Assembly (NCBI GenBank): GCA_016719895.1
Contig: JADJYG010000022.1
Location: 91,494-155,493, forward strand
DNA: 64,000 nt
DNA from: Saprospirales bacterium
GTDB lineage: Bacteria > Bacteroidota > Bacteroidia > Chitinophagales > Saprospiraceae
Reading direction: 5' to 3'
Positions 8,597 to 17,623 of the stretch are shown here, piece by piece. A model generated the notes under the pieces. The model had not been told where the DNA came from. It searched no databases and was given only the letters and a program-made list of their open reading frames with translations. The translations under genes were made by a program, and so were the position numbers. Position 1 is the stretch's first letter, and each line of letters begins with the position of its first letter.

Positions 8597-10789
8597 CTAC
8601 CGCAGCACGATCTTCCCGCTGGCCACGCTGCCGCGTTCCGGCGTCAGCCGGAACGCATACACGCCGGCTGGAAGCCCCTTCCGGTGAAAGACAAACGCAT
8701 CGCCGCCGAACTGTGCCTGCCGGACCAGGCGCCCCCGGGCATCGTGCAATTCGAACCGCATAACACCGGTTACCGGTCGCTCCGATACAAACGTACAGGT
8801 CTCTGTGGCCGGGTTGCCCAGTATTTTCCATTTGGCCGGTGGATTCCCGGCAGGATTATCAATACTGACGGTAAGTTGGCCGATGGTGTGCCAGGCCGGA
8901 TCGGTGATGACCGGGTCGTTGTAGTCGAAATAGATCGCGGCGCGGTTTTCCAGGACGACGCCATCGGGCAGGTCGGTTTTTTGTGCGATGCTGAATTCAA
9001 ACCAGCCGTGCGAGGCGGGTTCGTTTACATTGCTATCGGGCAGCATGATCGGGCTGAACACGACTTCCAGCGTGTCGGCGCCGTACAGCCGCCAGCTGCA
9101 GGGGTGCGAGCTGGCGCCGGGCCGGAAACTACCGGCATCCAGGGTAGGCGGCAACACGTCTGCGAGCCGCACGAAAAAGGCCGTGTCGGTGCCCGTATTT
9201 TGAAAATGGATGGTGTATTCCAGCGGCGTGTTGGCTTTCAGGAGCCGGCTGGGGCCCGCTCCGGCGGGGGAGGCAACTTTCAGATTCGGGTCGTACGAGC
9301 CGATCACCTGCCGGCACTCCGTGTCGGCGTGCCGGTTGCCCTGGTCCACCGCGAAAGCATCGACCATTCCGGGCGTGAGCCCGCCGCAGCCTTCCAGCCA
9401 CACGGATGGCCTCGAAAACCCCGGCGCATTGGGTTCCTGCCCGGTTTCCAGGCGCCAGGTGGCGCCGTTGGCCGTTTCGGTGATGACCATGCTCTGCCCG
9501 GCGTCGAGTTGGAAATTGCCGCTGCGCAGCACCGCCTCGTCTTCGATGATGCTATACTCCAGCGTTTCGGACATGGGCGCCAGGCCGTTGTTTTTCAGCA
9601 GAAACTGCACCAGGGTGTCGCCCAGGCAGCTGGCCGACAGCTGCACGTTCGCGCCCGACCAGTTGAGTGGCGCTATGCAGGGCGTGTCGGGAAAAATAAA
9701 CGCCTTGAGGCAAAGCGCTTGCCCGAGCAGGCTGCCGTTGCAGGGCGGCCGAATCTGTAAGCTGAATGAGCCGCACTCCAGAGGCGCCAGCTCGCCCAGA
9801 TCAAAATACAGGGTATCGCCCGATTGCCCGGCTATGGGCAAGCTGGCGGACAGCAGTTCGAGCACGGACGGCACGACAACCGATACCATCGCATCTGCTG
9901 CGCTCAGCGTGCCCAGGTTGCAGTAGCTGATCCTGGCTTGCGCCGGCTGGCAGGGGCGGAAAAACGGCGGCAGCCCCAGGTCTATATCCAGGTCGGTGCA
10001 CAAGTCCAGGGGTTGCAGCAGAAACGTAACCGCCGTAGTATCCGGAAAGTACGGCGGGTTTACGGTAATGGTATCGATGCACAAGGCCCACAAATCGCCG
10101 TTCAGGCCAGGCAGGTTGACCGAAACGGCGCCAGTGTCCACATAATAAAAGGAGAACCGGCCCAGGGAATCGCCCGGTTGAAGCCCGGGGTAAAGACCGT
10201 TGAATTGAACCGGAATACCCGGGACCGGCGTGTCCGAACTGTCTGCCTCGCAATCGAGATCGAGGTCGGTCCGTATTTCGCCGCTCAGGAGGCCAAACTG
10301 ATTCACGTCGGCCAGGCCGGTTACCTCGAGCGTAAACTCGCACATGTCGCCGGCATACCCGTCGATCATGAGGAGGTACACCTGTCCGGGATTGACCGGG
10401 GGAGTGACCAGTACCAGCGGCGTGGCGCCTCCGCCGGAAACGCCGCCGTTGCAGGCGACCGGGGTGGAGTCGCATTCTGCGTACAACGCCATTTGCAGTC
10501 CATTCCCGGTCTGGCAATTGAAAGCAGTCAAGGTGATTTGTATCGCCCCGTTGGTATCCGCCACAACCGGAAACCACATTTCGCCCTCGATGGTGCCGCA
10601 AAAGCCGCCCGGAGGGGTCTGGCCGGTGTATCCGGCGTTCCACCAACCCGTCGAGTTCAGGATCGAACCGTTGAACAGGCAGTTCTGGATCGAACAAAGG
10701 TCGTTCGGCTGGCACTGGGCGTTCGACCGGACGGCACTGGCAAAAAGGAGAACGAGAGGTAGCAGGGCAATTTGGAATATCCTTTTCAT
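8597..10789 (-). CDS. secreted T9SS cargo protein with DUF11/DUF7619-like domains
   Basis: 730 residues from the ATG at 10789 (an in-frame TTG lies at 10801). It has a Sec signal ending near SNAQ. The N-terminal third is a Cys-rich beta domain of the kind that follows CQPNDLC in Saprospiria surface proteins. A DUF11-like repeat lies in the middle. The conserved block SYDPNLK...YTIHFQNTGTDTA, then ENRAAIYFDYNDPVITD, is typical of large Bacteroidota adhesin-like proteins. The C-terminal ~80 residues form a type A T9SS sorting domain (ELHDARGRLVRQA, LPAGVYAFRL, GKIVLR). Expected at the cell surface. The exact function cannot be told. Confidence 0.88.
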   Translation of the reverse strand: MKRIFQIALLPLVLLFASAVRSNAQCQPNDLCSIQNCLFNGSILNSTGWWNAGYTGQTPPGGFCGTIEGEMWFPVVADTNGAIQITLTAFNCQTGNGLQMALYAECDSTPVACNGGVSGGGATPLVLVTPPVNPGQVYLLMIDGYAGDMCEFTLEVTGLADVNQFGLLSGEIRTDLDLDCEADSSDTPVPGIPVQFNGLYPGLQPGDSLGRFSFYYVDTGAVSVNLPGLNGDLWALCIDTITVNPPYFPDTTAVTFLLQPLDLCTDLDIDLGLPPFFRPCQPAQARISYCNLGTLSAADAMVSVVVPSVLELLSASLPIAGQSGDTLYFDLGELAPLECGSFSLQIRPPCNGSLLGQALCLKAFIFPDTPCIAPLNWSGANVQLSASCLGDTLVQFLLKNNGLAPMSETLEYSIIEDEAVLRSGNFQLDAGQSMVITETANGATWRLETGQEPNAPGFSRPSVWLEGCGGLTPGMVDAFAVDQGNRHADTECRQVIGSYDPNLKVASPAGAGPSRLLKANTPLEYTIHFQNTGTDTAFFVRLADVLPPTLDAGSFRPGASSHPCSWRLYGADTLEVVFSPIMLPDSNVNEPASHGWFEFSIAQKTDLPDGVVLENRAAIYFDYNDPVITDPAWHTIGQLTVSIDNPAGNPPAKWKILGNPATETCTFVSERPVTGVMRFELHDARGRLVRQAQFGGDAFVFHRKGLPAGVYAFRLTPERGSVASGKIVLR

Positions 10790-10891
10790 GATCCGTTTCA
10801 ATTTGTGCGTTCAAAGGTGCCGCTCTTCCGGGATACTCCCAAAGGCATTTTTTGATTTTGTCAGGAAAACCAGTTTGAAAGGCTGATGGTA

Positions 10892-12025
10892 TTACATCAA
10901 CCACTTTTTCACCACTGGTATCCGGCTCAACAGGTTGATGACGGTAAACGACAGCAGGATGGCGATGATGGCCTGCAGGATGCCGCCCAGGGCCGGATGC
11001 ACGGGGTAGTTGAAGAAACGCACGGTGTAGATGTGCCAACCCCCGATATAGCCGTTTTTCAGCACGTCGAGCACCAGGACATGGATAAAATAGATGCCGT
11101 AACTCAGGTCGGCAACGCGGTTGACGGCGTAATTGATTCTCGGATAACGCGTGGCAAAAGCGCCCCAGTCGATGTCTTTCAGAAACAAAAACAGCGCGAA
11201 AACCATGATGACGACATTCGGACTGGCGTATACAAACACCTTTTCATTGTAGGCGCCGCTCTGTACGCTCAGCCACCAGGTGCCGTATGCATTGAAGACC
11301 GGCATCAACAGGGCCAGGGGATAAACGACGCGCTTCCAGGCCGGAGCGATCGGAAAGGTGCTGAGATAATATCCTAATATATAGAATCCGATATAGCCCA
11401 GCCAGCCGATATATTTCACCAGGAAGAAGCCTGGCAGGTAATGTTGCAGTGCGGTAATGGAAAAACAAAGGACCAGAAAGTATTCGATATCGGCGCGGGT
11501 GGCATGACGTATGAAAATCCGGAAGGTCGGCGTCAACAGGTACAAACCGGTGATCATGGGAATGAACCACAGGTGGAAATGGATGTCTTCAAAAAAGATC
11601 CTGCGCTTGATTTCATCCCAGGGCAGCGGGTCGCCGAAGTACAGGATGCCTCGATATTGATAGAACAGGTATACAATTCCCCAAAAGGCAAGTGGAATAA
11701 GCACCCTGCGCAAACGTTTGCTTAAAAATTGCCCCGTCGTTTCGTCGCGCGAGGATTTTAACAACAACGCACCGCTCACCAGCACAAAAAAAGGCGTCCC
11801 CCAGCGCAACAGGCTATAAACAATATCCGCCGTGATAAACTTGATATCGGTAGGATTGGCCGGATCAAATTGAAACAAATATTCGCCTACCGAATGCATT
11901 TGCACCACGGCGCATGCCGCGAGTGCCCGGATATAGTTGGCATACAAGCGCTTGTATTTAATAGGCGGCGCTTCCGCCAACGGTATCGGCGCTTCTACTT
12001 CTTTTTTCGGTATGGAGCCGCCCAT
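10892..12025 (-). CDS. acyltransferase 3 (OafA-like) integral membrane protein
   Basis: 377 residues with about ten membrane helices. The family signature is present near the N-terminus: YANYIRALAACAVVQMHSVGEYLF, where the R and H are the usual acyltransferase-3 residues. Then follow WGTPFFVLVSGALLL and a loop FHLWFIPMITGLYLLTP. Such enzymes move acyl groups onto extracytoplasmic carbohydrates or lipids. Neither neighbour indicates the substrate. It is 36 bases downstream of the hybrid kinase stop on the same strand, so it may be co-transcribed with it. Confidence 0.9.
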   Translation of the reverse strand: MGGSIPKKEVEAPIPLAEAPPIKYKRLYANYIRALAACAVVQMHSVGEYLFQFDPANPTDIKFITADIVYSLLRWGTPFFVLVSGALLLKSSRDETTGQFLSKRLRRVLIPLAFWGIVYLFYQYRGILYFGDPLPWDEIKRRIFFEDIHFHLWFIPMITGLYLLTPTFRIFIRHATRADIEYFLVLCFSITALQHYLPGFFLVKYIGWLGYIGFYILGYYLSTFPIAPAWKRVVYPLALLMPVFNAYGTWWLSVQSGAYNEKVFVYASPNVVIMVFALFLFLKDIDWGAFATRYPRINYAVNRVADLSYGIYFIHVLVLDVLKNGYIGGWHIYTVRFFNYPVHPALGGILQAIIAILLSFTVINLLSRIPVVKKWLM

Positions 12026-12061
12026 AGGAACTGCAAGGTTAGGGCATTTTGGGGAAATATA

Positions 12062-15000
12062 TCACTTGATTTCCATCTTCTCCACGCCAGTCCAGTCGTC
12101 CGGCACGCCGTTTTGGGCATAGCGCCGGCATTTTTCAAAAAACAACTGCGCAGTATGGTCTTGCGGATACCGGCGGAGTACGGCGTCGAAAGCCGCATGG
12201 GCGTCTGAAAACCGGCGTTTGAAAAAATCGGTTATGCCCTGTTCAAAAAAATCCAGGGTAGCGGATTTGAGGGCCAATTCCTCCGGTTCATCGCCGTCAA
12301 AACACTCGTAAATCCCGATGGGTTGTTGTTTGCCTTTTACCTGTACCTTTCCCAAATACCGCAACAGGTAAGGCGTCTTGTCGGGGATGCGCGCCAGGGT
12401 ATCTTCGCTGCACAGGATATTTACACCGTAGTAAAACGTGAGGTTTTCAATGCGGGATGCCGTATTTACGGTATCAGAAACCGTGGCTGCATCCAAGCGG
12501 GCATCGTCGCCGGTAATACCCATAATAAGCGGCCCATTGTGCAACCCCATCCCGACGCGAATGGGGACCTGGCCTTCCTGCCGCCGTTGCCGGTTGTACG
12601 CCTGGAGTTCGGATTGCATTTCGATGGCTGCCTGCAGCGCCTGTTCGGCATCCTGCGGAAAAATAGCCATGATCCCGTCGCCAAGGTATTGGTTCACAAA
12701 GCCTTTGTGCTTGCGGATCAAGGGCCCCATACGGCCGTTATAGGTATTGACAAACTGAAAATTTTCCTCCGGCGTCATGTTTTCCGACAGCGAAGTATAA
12801 CTGCGGATATCCGAGAACAAAACGGTTACTTCCCGTTGGGTATGATCGCCGAGTTTGACTTCGGTCAGCCGTTCGTAGCCCAGGGCGCGGATAAATTCAT
12901 TGGGTACAAAACGGGCGGTGACGTCAAAAATGCGGTGCAAATCGAGTTGGGTGTGCACCCGGGCTAAAAACTCTTCCTTGCTGAACGGCTTGGCCAGGTA
13001 ATCGTTGGCGCCCAGGGTCAGCCCCTGTACCAGGTCCTGCACCTGGTTTTTGGCGGTGATCATGATAATCGGCAATTCGGACGGCAGGTATTTTATGCGG
13101 ATGCGCCGGCAAACTTCATACCCGCTCATGCGCGGCATCATGACATCGAGCAGCACCAGGTCAAACGCGCTGCCCTCTTCCAGGAAACGCAGGGCTTCCT
13201 CGCCATTGAGGGCATTGGTGAGGTGAAAGGGTTCGTTTTCCAAATGATTGCACAGCACGTGGTGGTTGATCGGCTCGTCGTCCACAATCAGAATCCGAAC
13301 CGCGTTACCGCCCGGCAGCAGCCGTTCTGGTGGGGGTATGTGCGGAAGCGGGAAGTTTTCCCTGGCCACCGGCTGGAACGCTTCCGCCGCGGGCAAATGC
13401 CGGGGCGCCGGGCCGTTGGCTGCCGGAAGGGTGAAAAAGAACGTAGCGCCTTGGCCGGACTCCGATTCCACCCGGATACGCCCTCCCTGCAATTCGATCA
13501 GGCTCTTACTGATGGCCAGCCCAAGGCCGGTTCCGCCAAACTGACGCTCTATAGATCCATCGGCTTGTTGAAACGCTTCGAAAATCTGGTTCTGATGTTC
13601 GGGCGCAATACCGATGCCGGTGTCCGCAACCGCAATTTCAACCTCCGGGGCCGTTCCGGCCATCACTTGTGCGGATACCCGCACGCTGCCCTGGTCCGTA
13701 AATTTCACGGCGTTGCCTACCAGGTTGAGCAGGATTTGCTGCAGGCGGTCTTCGTCGGCCAGAACAGTCAGCTCTTCGGGTATGGCATTGATCAGGCGGA
13801 GGTCTTTTTCCTGCACCAGGGGCTGGCATATTTGCAAGACTACTTCGGCCAAGGCCTGCAAATCCACGGCTACCGGGCGCAGTTGCAGGTCGTTTTCCTT
13901 TAGTTTGGAAAAGTCCAGCAGGTCGTTGACCAGGGCGGCCAGGCGACGGCCCGAGGAGATAATCAGCGACAATTCCTCGCGTTGTTTTTCGGCCGGGAAA
14001 CGGCCGATACCATCCAGCAAACTTTCCGACAGGCCTATGATGCCGTTGAGCGGGGTGCGCAATTCGTGGGAAGTATTGGCCAGAAACTGGTCCTTTAGTT
14101 TGTCGGCCGAACGCAGTTGTTCATTGATTTGTTGTTCGCGTTGGAGGCGCCGGGCCTGCTGCCGGGTGAGCAGGCGCGCCAAGGCAAACAGGATAGACCC
14201 GAATAGCGACAAATACAACAAATAGGCCCACCAGCTTTGGTACCAGGGCGGCAACAGCGCCACGGTAAAATTCCCGCTGACGGCCTCTTCCGCGAAGGCA
14301 TTGCGCGCCCGTACGCGGAAAGTGTATGTTCCGGAAGGGAGGTTGGTATATTCTTTTTCCGTTTTATTGGTCCAGGCAGACCATTGACGGTCGTAGCCCT
14401 CCAGGAAAACGCTGTACCGGTTGTTTTCAGGGCGCTCGAAAGCCAGGGCAGCGAATTGAAAGGCAATGGAATTGTTCTGGTGGGCCAGCGCCCATGTCTT
14501 TTCCGGCTGAGCCAGCCAGTCAGCCGCCAGCAGGGAGTCGCCGCCCACCTGCACGCGGCGCAATAACACGGTGAAAGCTTGTTGAAAATACCGGCGTTCC
14601 GGCATGTCGGAAGCATCGAAGCGGTAAAGCCCTATGGCGTTTTTTATCCAGGTGACGTGTTCGTTTTCGGGATAAAAACCGTTCTGAAACAGATCGCGCA
14701 CGTCTGGTAATATGCCAAACGGCTGGTAAACGCGCGTCCAGGTACCCGGCTCTTTTTCCCGCAGCCATTCCAGTTGCGCGCCGTCGGCCGATGGCGCCCA
14801 CACCCAGGCATGGCGCGCCGGCCCGGTAGCGGCTACCCAGGCCGGCGATTTTTGGCGGGCTTGCGCTTCCGAAAAATAAAGGGGCTGAAAGGTATTTTTT
14901 TCTTCATCGAACCGGAAAGCGCCGAATTGGGAAGAACGGAACAGCAGGGCATCGCCCCAGGGAAATATGCGGTGGTCGCCTACGGCTTGCCGGTCATTCA

Positions 15001-16588
15001 GTTGGTCAAAAAAAACGGCATCAAAGCGGCCATCTGGCCGGGGCTCCAGCCGGGCCCAGCCCCGGTTCCGGATGCCGATCCATATCCGGCCGTTGCGGTC
15101 TTCGGCTACAGACCGGACCAGCATATCGGAGGCGCCGATCCGCACGGGTGTTTGCCAGGCGCCCCGGCTGAAGGATATCCGGAAAAGGCCGTTGTTGCCG
15201 CCGGCATATACGGCGCCGGGTTGCCGGTGGGAAACGGTCAGGGCATAAAAAGGGCCTGAATTGGCTCCGGGCAGCCCTTGCAGCCTGTTTTGTGCAGACA
15301 AGGCGTAAATGCCCGAGCCGGTAGCCAACAGGAGGCGCGGCAGTTGTTCGCCCGGCAGCACCGCTTCTTCCAGGGCAAAAACCTGGTCGCGCAAGGCGTC
15401 ATCCACCCGGTAAAACCGGGCGGGGGCGGAGGGTGTCGGAGCGGGGCGCAGGGCGTACAAACCGAGGTTGGTGCCTGCATACAGCACACCGCGATGCCTT
15501 TTGATACACAGCACGGCGGCATCCAAGCCCAGGCCGGCGTCCCAATATTGAAACGGGGCCCGCATGGATATGCGGTCGAGCCCGTGGTTCATGGCGGCCC
15601 ACAGCCCTTGCTGGCGGTCCAGATACAAATGGTGCACCGTATTGTCGTGCAAGCCCAGGGTCCGGTGGATATGGCGTTGGAGCGACCCGCCGGGCAGGGT
15701 CAGGTAGATCCCCCCGCTGAGGGTGGCCAGGGCGTACCCGCCGCCGGGCAATTGCAGTCCGTGGTACAACTCTTCGGTTTGCAGCCGGTTTTGCAGCGCT
15801 TCAAAGCCCGGCGGGCGGGCGCGGGCGCCGGTGCTGGGGTCGTAAGCCCAAACGCCGTTTTTTTGCGTGCCGACAAGTATCTGCGTCTTTTGGTACGGCA
15901 GCAGGAAGGCAATGGTTTCCTGCTTGAACCACGCGCCACCCGGCAGCGCTTGCAGGCCATTTCCCCACCAGCGGCACAATCCGGCGCCGGCTGTTTTTAA
16001 AAAATACTGCCCGCCTAATGCGTACGCCCGGAGGTACGAATCCGCCACGGGCAGGATTTCGAGGCGTTTGCCGGCATACAAAAATAAATATTGCCGGCTC
16101 TGAAAAAAGACGGTATCTCCCAGCAGGTGCACCGAGCGCACCACGCCAAAATTGCGCTCGGAGTCCGGCAGTTGTTCGCAAAGAGAAATATAACGGCGGG
16201 CGCCGTCCGGCCCGGTCCGGAGGTAGCCGAAATCGCCGGCGCCGCCCACATATACTACCCCGGCCGAATCGGTGGCCAATGCAAATACCCCGCCATTGGT
16301 ACCCGGTATACGCCGCCAGTTGTGGCCGTCGAATTCCAGCAGGCACTCATTGTTGCCCACATACAACATACCCCGCCGGTCTTGCAGCACCGCCCAATTT
16401 TGGGCGCTGGCGCCGTATTCCCGGCTGTTGTAGTGGCGGATAAGCGCCTGTCCTTGTTCAATATGGCGTCCGGCGGTTTGGCCAGACATACCGGGCCCGG
16501 CAAGCAGGGCGGTCCACACTGCCAGTAAAATTCGAAGGATCAGGGCAAAAGAGCGCCGCTGACAGGCTGTAAGCATTTGGGTTGGCAT
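12062..16588 (-). CDS. one-piece hybrid sensor kinase - receiver - class III nucleotide cyclase
   Basis: 1508 residues from the ATG at 16588. The N-terminus is a signal/anchor (~15-35), followed by a periplasmic beta-propeller of Reg_prop type (repeats such as GVVYVGGAGDFGYL, NGRIWIGIRNRGWARL) and a Y_Y_Y domain (~690-780), then a TM helix (~785-805). HisKA has His841 (NTSHELRTPLNGI). The HATPase has its N box (QILLNLVGNAVKFTDQG) and the GTGLGLAIS loop. The receiver has phospho-acceptor Asp1148 (VLLDVMMPRMSGYE) and the conserved KPF. The C-terminal cyclase has Asp1260 (FSDIRSYTS), YLGDGIMAIF and SDTVNTASRIE. The Lys expected before YLGDG in adenylate cyclases is Gln here. Predicted role: an extracellular signal passed by phosphorelay to cAMP/cGMP output in one chain. 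Confidence 0.93.
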   Translation of the reverse strand: MPTQMLTACQRRSFALILRILLAVWTALLAGPGMSGQTAGRHIEQGQALIRHYNSREYGASAQNWAVLQDRRGMLYVGNNECLLEFDGHNWRRIPGTNGGVFALATDSAGVVYVGGAGDFGYLRTGPDGARRYISLCEQLPDSERNFGVVRSVHLLGDTVFFQSRQYLFLYAGKRLEILPVADSYLRAYALGGQYFLKTAGAGLCRWWGNGLQALPGGAWFKQETIAFLLPYQKTQILVGTQKNGVWAYDPSTGARARPPGFEALQNRLQTEELYHGLQLPGGGYALATLSGGIYLTLPGGSLQRHIHRTLGLHDNTVHHLYLDRQQGLWAAMNHGLDRISMRAPFQYWDAGLGLDAAVLCIKRHRGVLYAGTNLGLYALRPAPTPSAPARFYRVDDALRDQVFALEEAVLPGEQLPRLLLATGSGIYALSAQNRLQGLPGANSGPFYALTVSHRQPGAVYAGGNNGLFRISFSRGAWQTPVRIGASDMLVRSVAEDRNGRIWIGIRNRGWARLEPRPDGRFDAVFFDQLNDRQAVGDHRIFPWGDALLFRSSQFGAFRFDEEKNTFQPLYFSEAQARQKSPAWVAATGPARHAWVWAPSADGAQLEWLREKEPGTWTRVYQPFGILPDVRDLFQNGFYPENEHVTWIKNAIGLYRFDASDMPERRYFQQAFTVLLRRVQVGGDSLLAADWLAQPEKTWALAHQNNSIAFQFAALAFERPENNRYSVFLEGYDRQWSAWTNKTEKEYTNLPSGTYTFRVRARNAFAEEAVSGNFTVALLPPWYQSWWAYLLYLSLFGSILFALARLLTRQQARRLQREQQINEQLRSADKLKDQFLANTSHELRTPLNGIIGLSESLLDGIGRFPAEKQREELSLIISSGRRLAALVNDLLDFSKLKENDLQLRPVAVDLQALAEVVLQICQPLVQEKDLRLINAIPEELTVLADEDRLQQILLNLVGNAVKFTDQGSVRVSAQVMAGTAPEVEIAVADTGIGIAPEHQNQIFEAFQQADGSIERQFGGTGLGLAISKSLIELQGGRIRVESESGQGATFFFTLPAANGPAPRHLPAAEAFQPVARENFPLPHIPPPERLLPGGNAVRILIVDDEPINHHVLCNHLENEPFHLTNALNGEEALRFLEEGSAFDLVLLDVMMPRMSGYEVCRRIRIKYLPSELPIIMITAKNQVQDLVQGLTLGANDYLAKPFSKEEFLARVHTQLDLHRIFDVTARFVPNEFIRALGYERLTEVKLGDHTQREVTVLFSDIRSYTSLSENMTPEENFQFVNTYNGRMGPLIRKHKGFVNQYLGDGIMAIFPQDAEQALQAAIEMQSELQAYNRQRRQEGQVPIRVGMGLHNGPLIMGITGDDARLDAATVSDTVNTASRIENLTFYYGVNILCSEDTLARIPDKTPYLLRYLGKVQVKGKQQPIGIYECFDGDEPEELALKSATLDFFEQGITDFFKRRFSDAHAAFDAVLRRYPQDHTAQLFFEKCRRYAQNGVPDDWTGVEKMEIK

Positions 16589-16648
16589 GTTGGTCCCCTT
16601 TCATTCGACCGTCCGGGAGAAAACGCGGGTTGATTTGTTTTTTCCCGG

Positions 16649-17431
16649 TCAAAGCTCGCTCAATATCTTTTTAGCCTCGTTGTGGTGCGGATGGGCGTTT
16701 TGGCCAGCAATGCGGCGGAATACTTGTTTGGCTTCCTCTATGCGGTTGCTTTTGAGCAGCGCCAGTGCCGAATACCATTGTGCCGACTCCCAGTCAAAAC
16801 TGTCCGAATTCACCTGACGGAGGGCCTGCAAAGCCGCCCCGGGGTTGTCCAGGGCCAGTTGAGCAATACCGAGGTACAGGCTGGCTTCCGATCTGCCGGT
16901 AAAGGTAGTGTCTGCCAGTAAGCCTTCCAACTGCGCGACGCTCGTTTTGTAATCGCCTTGCGCGAAGGCCTGGCGCCACTTCGCGGCACTGCTTTCTTCG
17001 CTTCGCGCTTCCGGAGCGGGCGGAATGGTGAAATTGGCGGCGTAAATATCTTCCGGCGCGTCGGGAGCCGCCCCGTCCGGACGATTCATCAGCCAAAGGG
17101 GCAGAACGATTACCAGCAATCCAACAAGGACGGCAGCCGCATAAATTATACGCGAATAGGATGTCATGGCGCGGATATTAACGGATGTACGGTTCGGAGT
17201 AAGTGCAGAGGCGTTCATTTGATTCAGTTCTTTAGACAAAGCCATCAATTTTTCTTCGAGCTCCCGGTCGCCCGCTGCCACAAGGGCCTTAAATACGGTA
17301 GCTGTTTCAGCGGCCGCGGCCGCGAAGGCCGGGTCGGCGGCCAACCGTTGCTCGAATGCTGCTTTTTCCTCTGGCGGTAACTGATTCGCAAGGTATTTGC
17401 GGACAAGATCGATTATTTCCTCCTGCATCAT
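16649..17431 (-). CDS. membrane TPR protein with anti-sigma-factor-like N-terminus
   Basis: 260 residues; two adjacent ATGs (17431, 17428). Residues ~1-60 match the zinc-less anti-sigma/zf-HC2-like start common in Bacteroidota (LVRKYLANQLPPEEKAAFEQRL, then ADPAFAAAAAE). One TM helix lies at ~95-117 (IIYAAAVLVGLLVIVLPLWL). The periplasmic part (~145-260) carries two or three TPR-like repeats (AFAQGDYKTSVAQLEGLL, YLGIAQLALDNPGAALQAL, YSALALLKSNRIEEAKQVF). It is divergent from the CHAT gene and 4 kb from an ECF sigma factor gene. Inference: it is the regulator of that sigma factor or of the CHAT protease. No zinc-binding HxxxCxxC motif is visible. Confidence 0.75.
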   Translation of the reverse strand: MMQEEIIDLVRKYLANQLPPEEKAAFEQRLAADPAFAAAAAETATVFKALVAAGDRELEEKLMALSKELNQMNASALTPNRTSVNIRAMTSYSRIIYAAAVLVGLLVIVLPLWLMNRPDGAAPDAPEDIYAANFTIPPAPEARSEESSAAKWRQAFAQGDYKTSVAQLEGLLADTTFTGRSEASLYLGIAQLALDNPGAALQALRQVNSDSFDWESAQWYSALALLKSNRIEEAKQVFRRIAGQNAHPHHNEAKKILSEL

Positions 17432-17623
17432 TTTATGCTGTTCAGGTTCAGGTGTTAGACGGCAGTTGGGCCAAAATTATCAATACCCGGCACAATTTTA
17501 TTCAAGTTTTCGGAGCAACATGCCAGGAGTTGGTATATTTGGGCGCCGGAGGAAAATTCCAAACATGTGCTTAAAGCGCCAACCGCTCGGGGCCGGTGCC
17601 AATACCAACGAACGCGCAATCTG

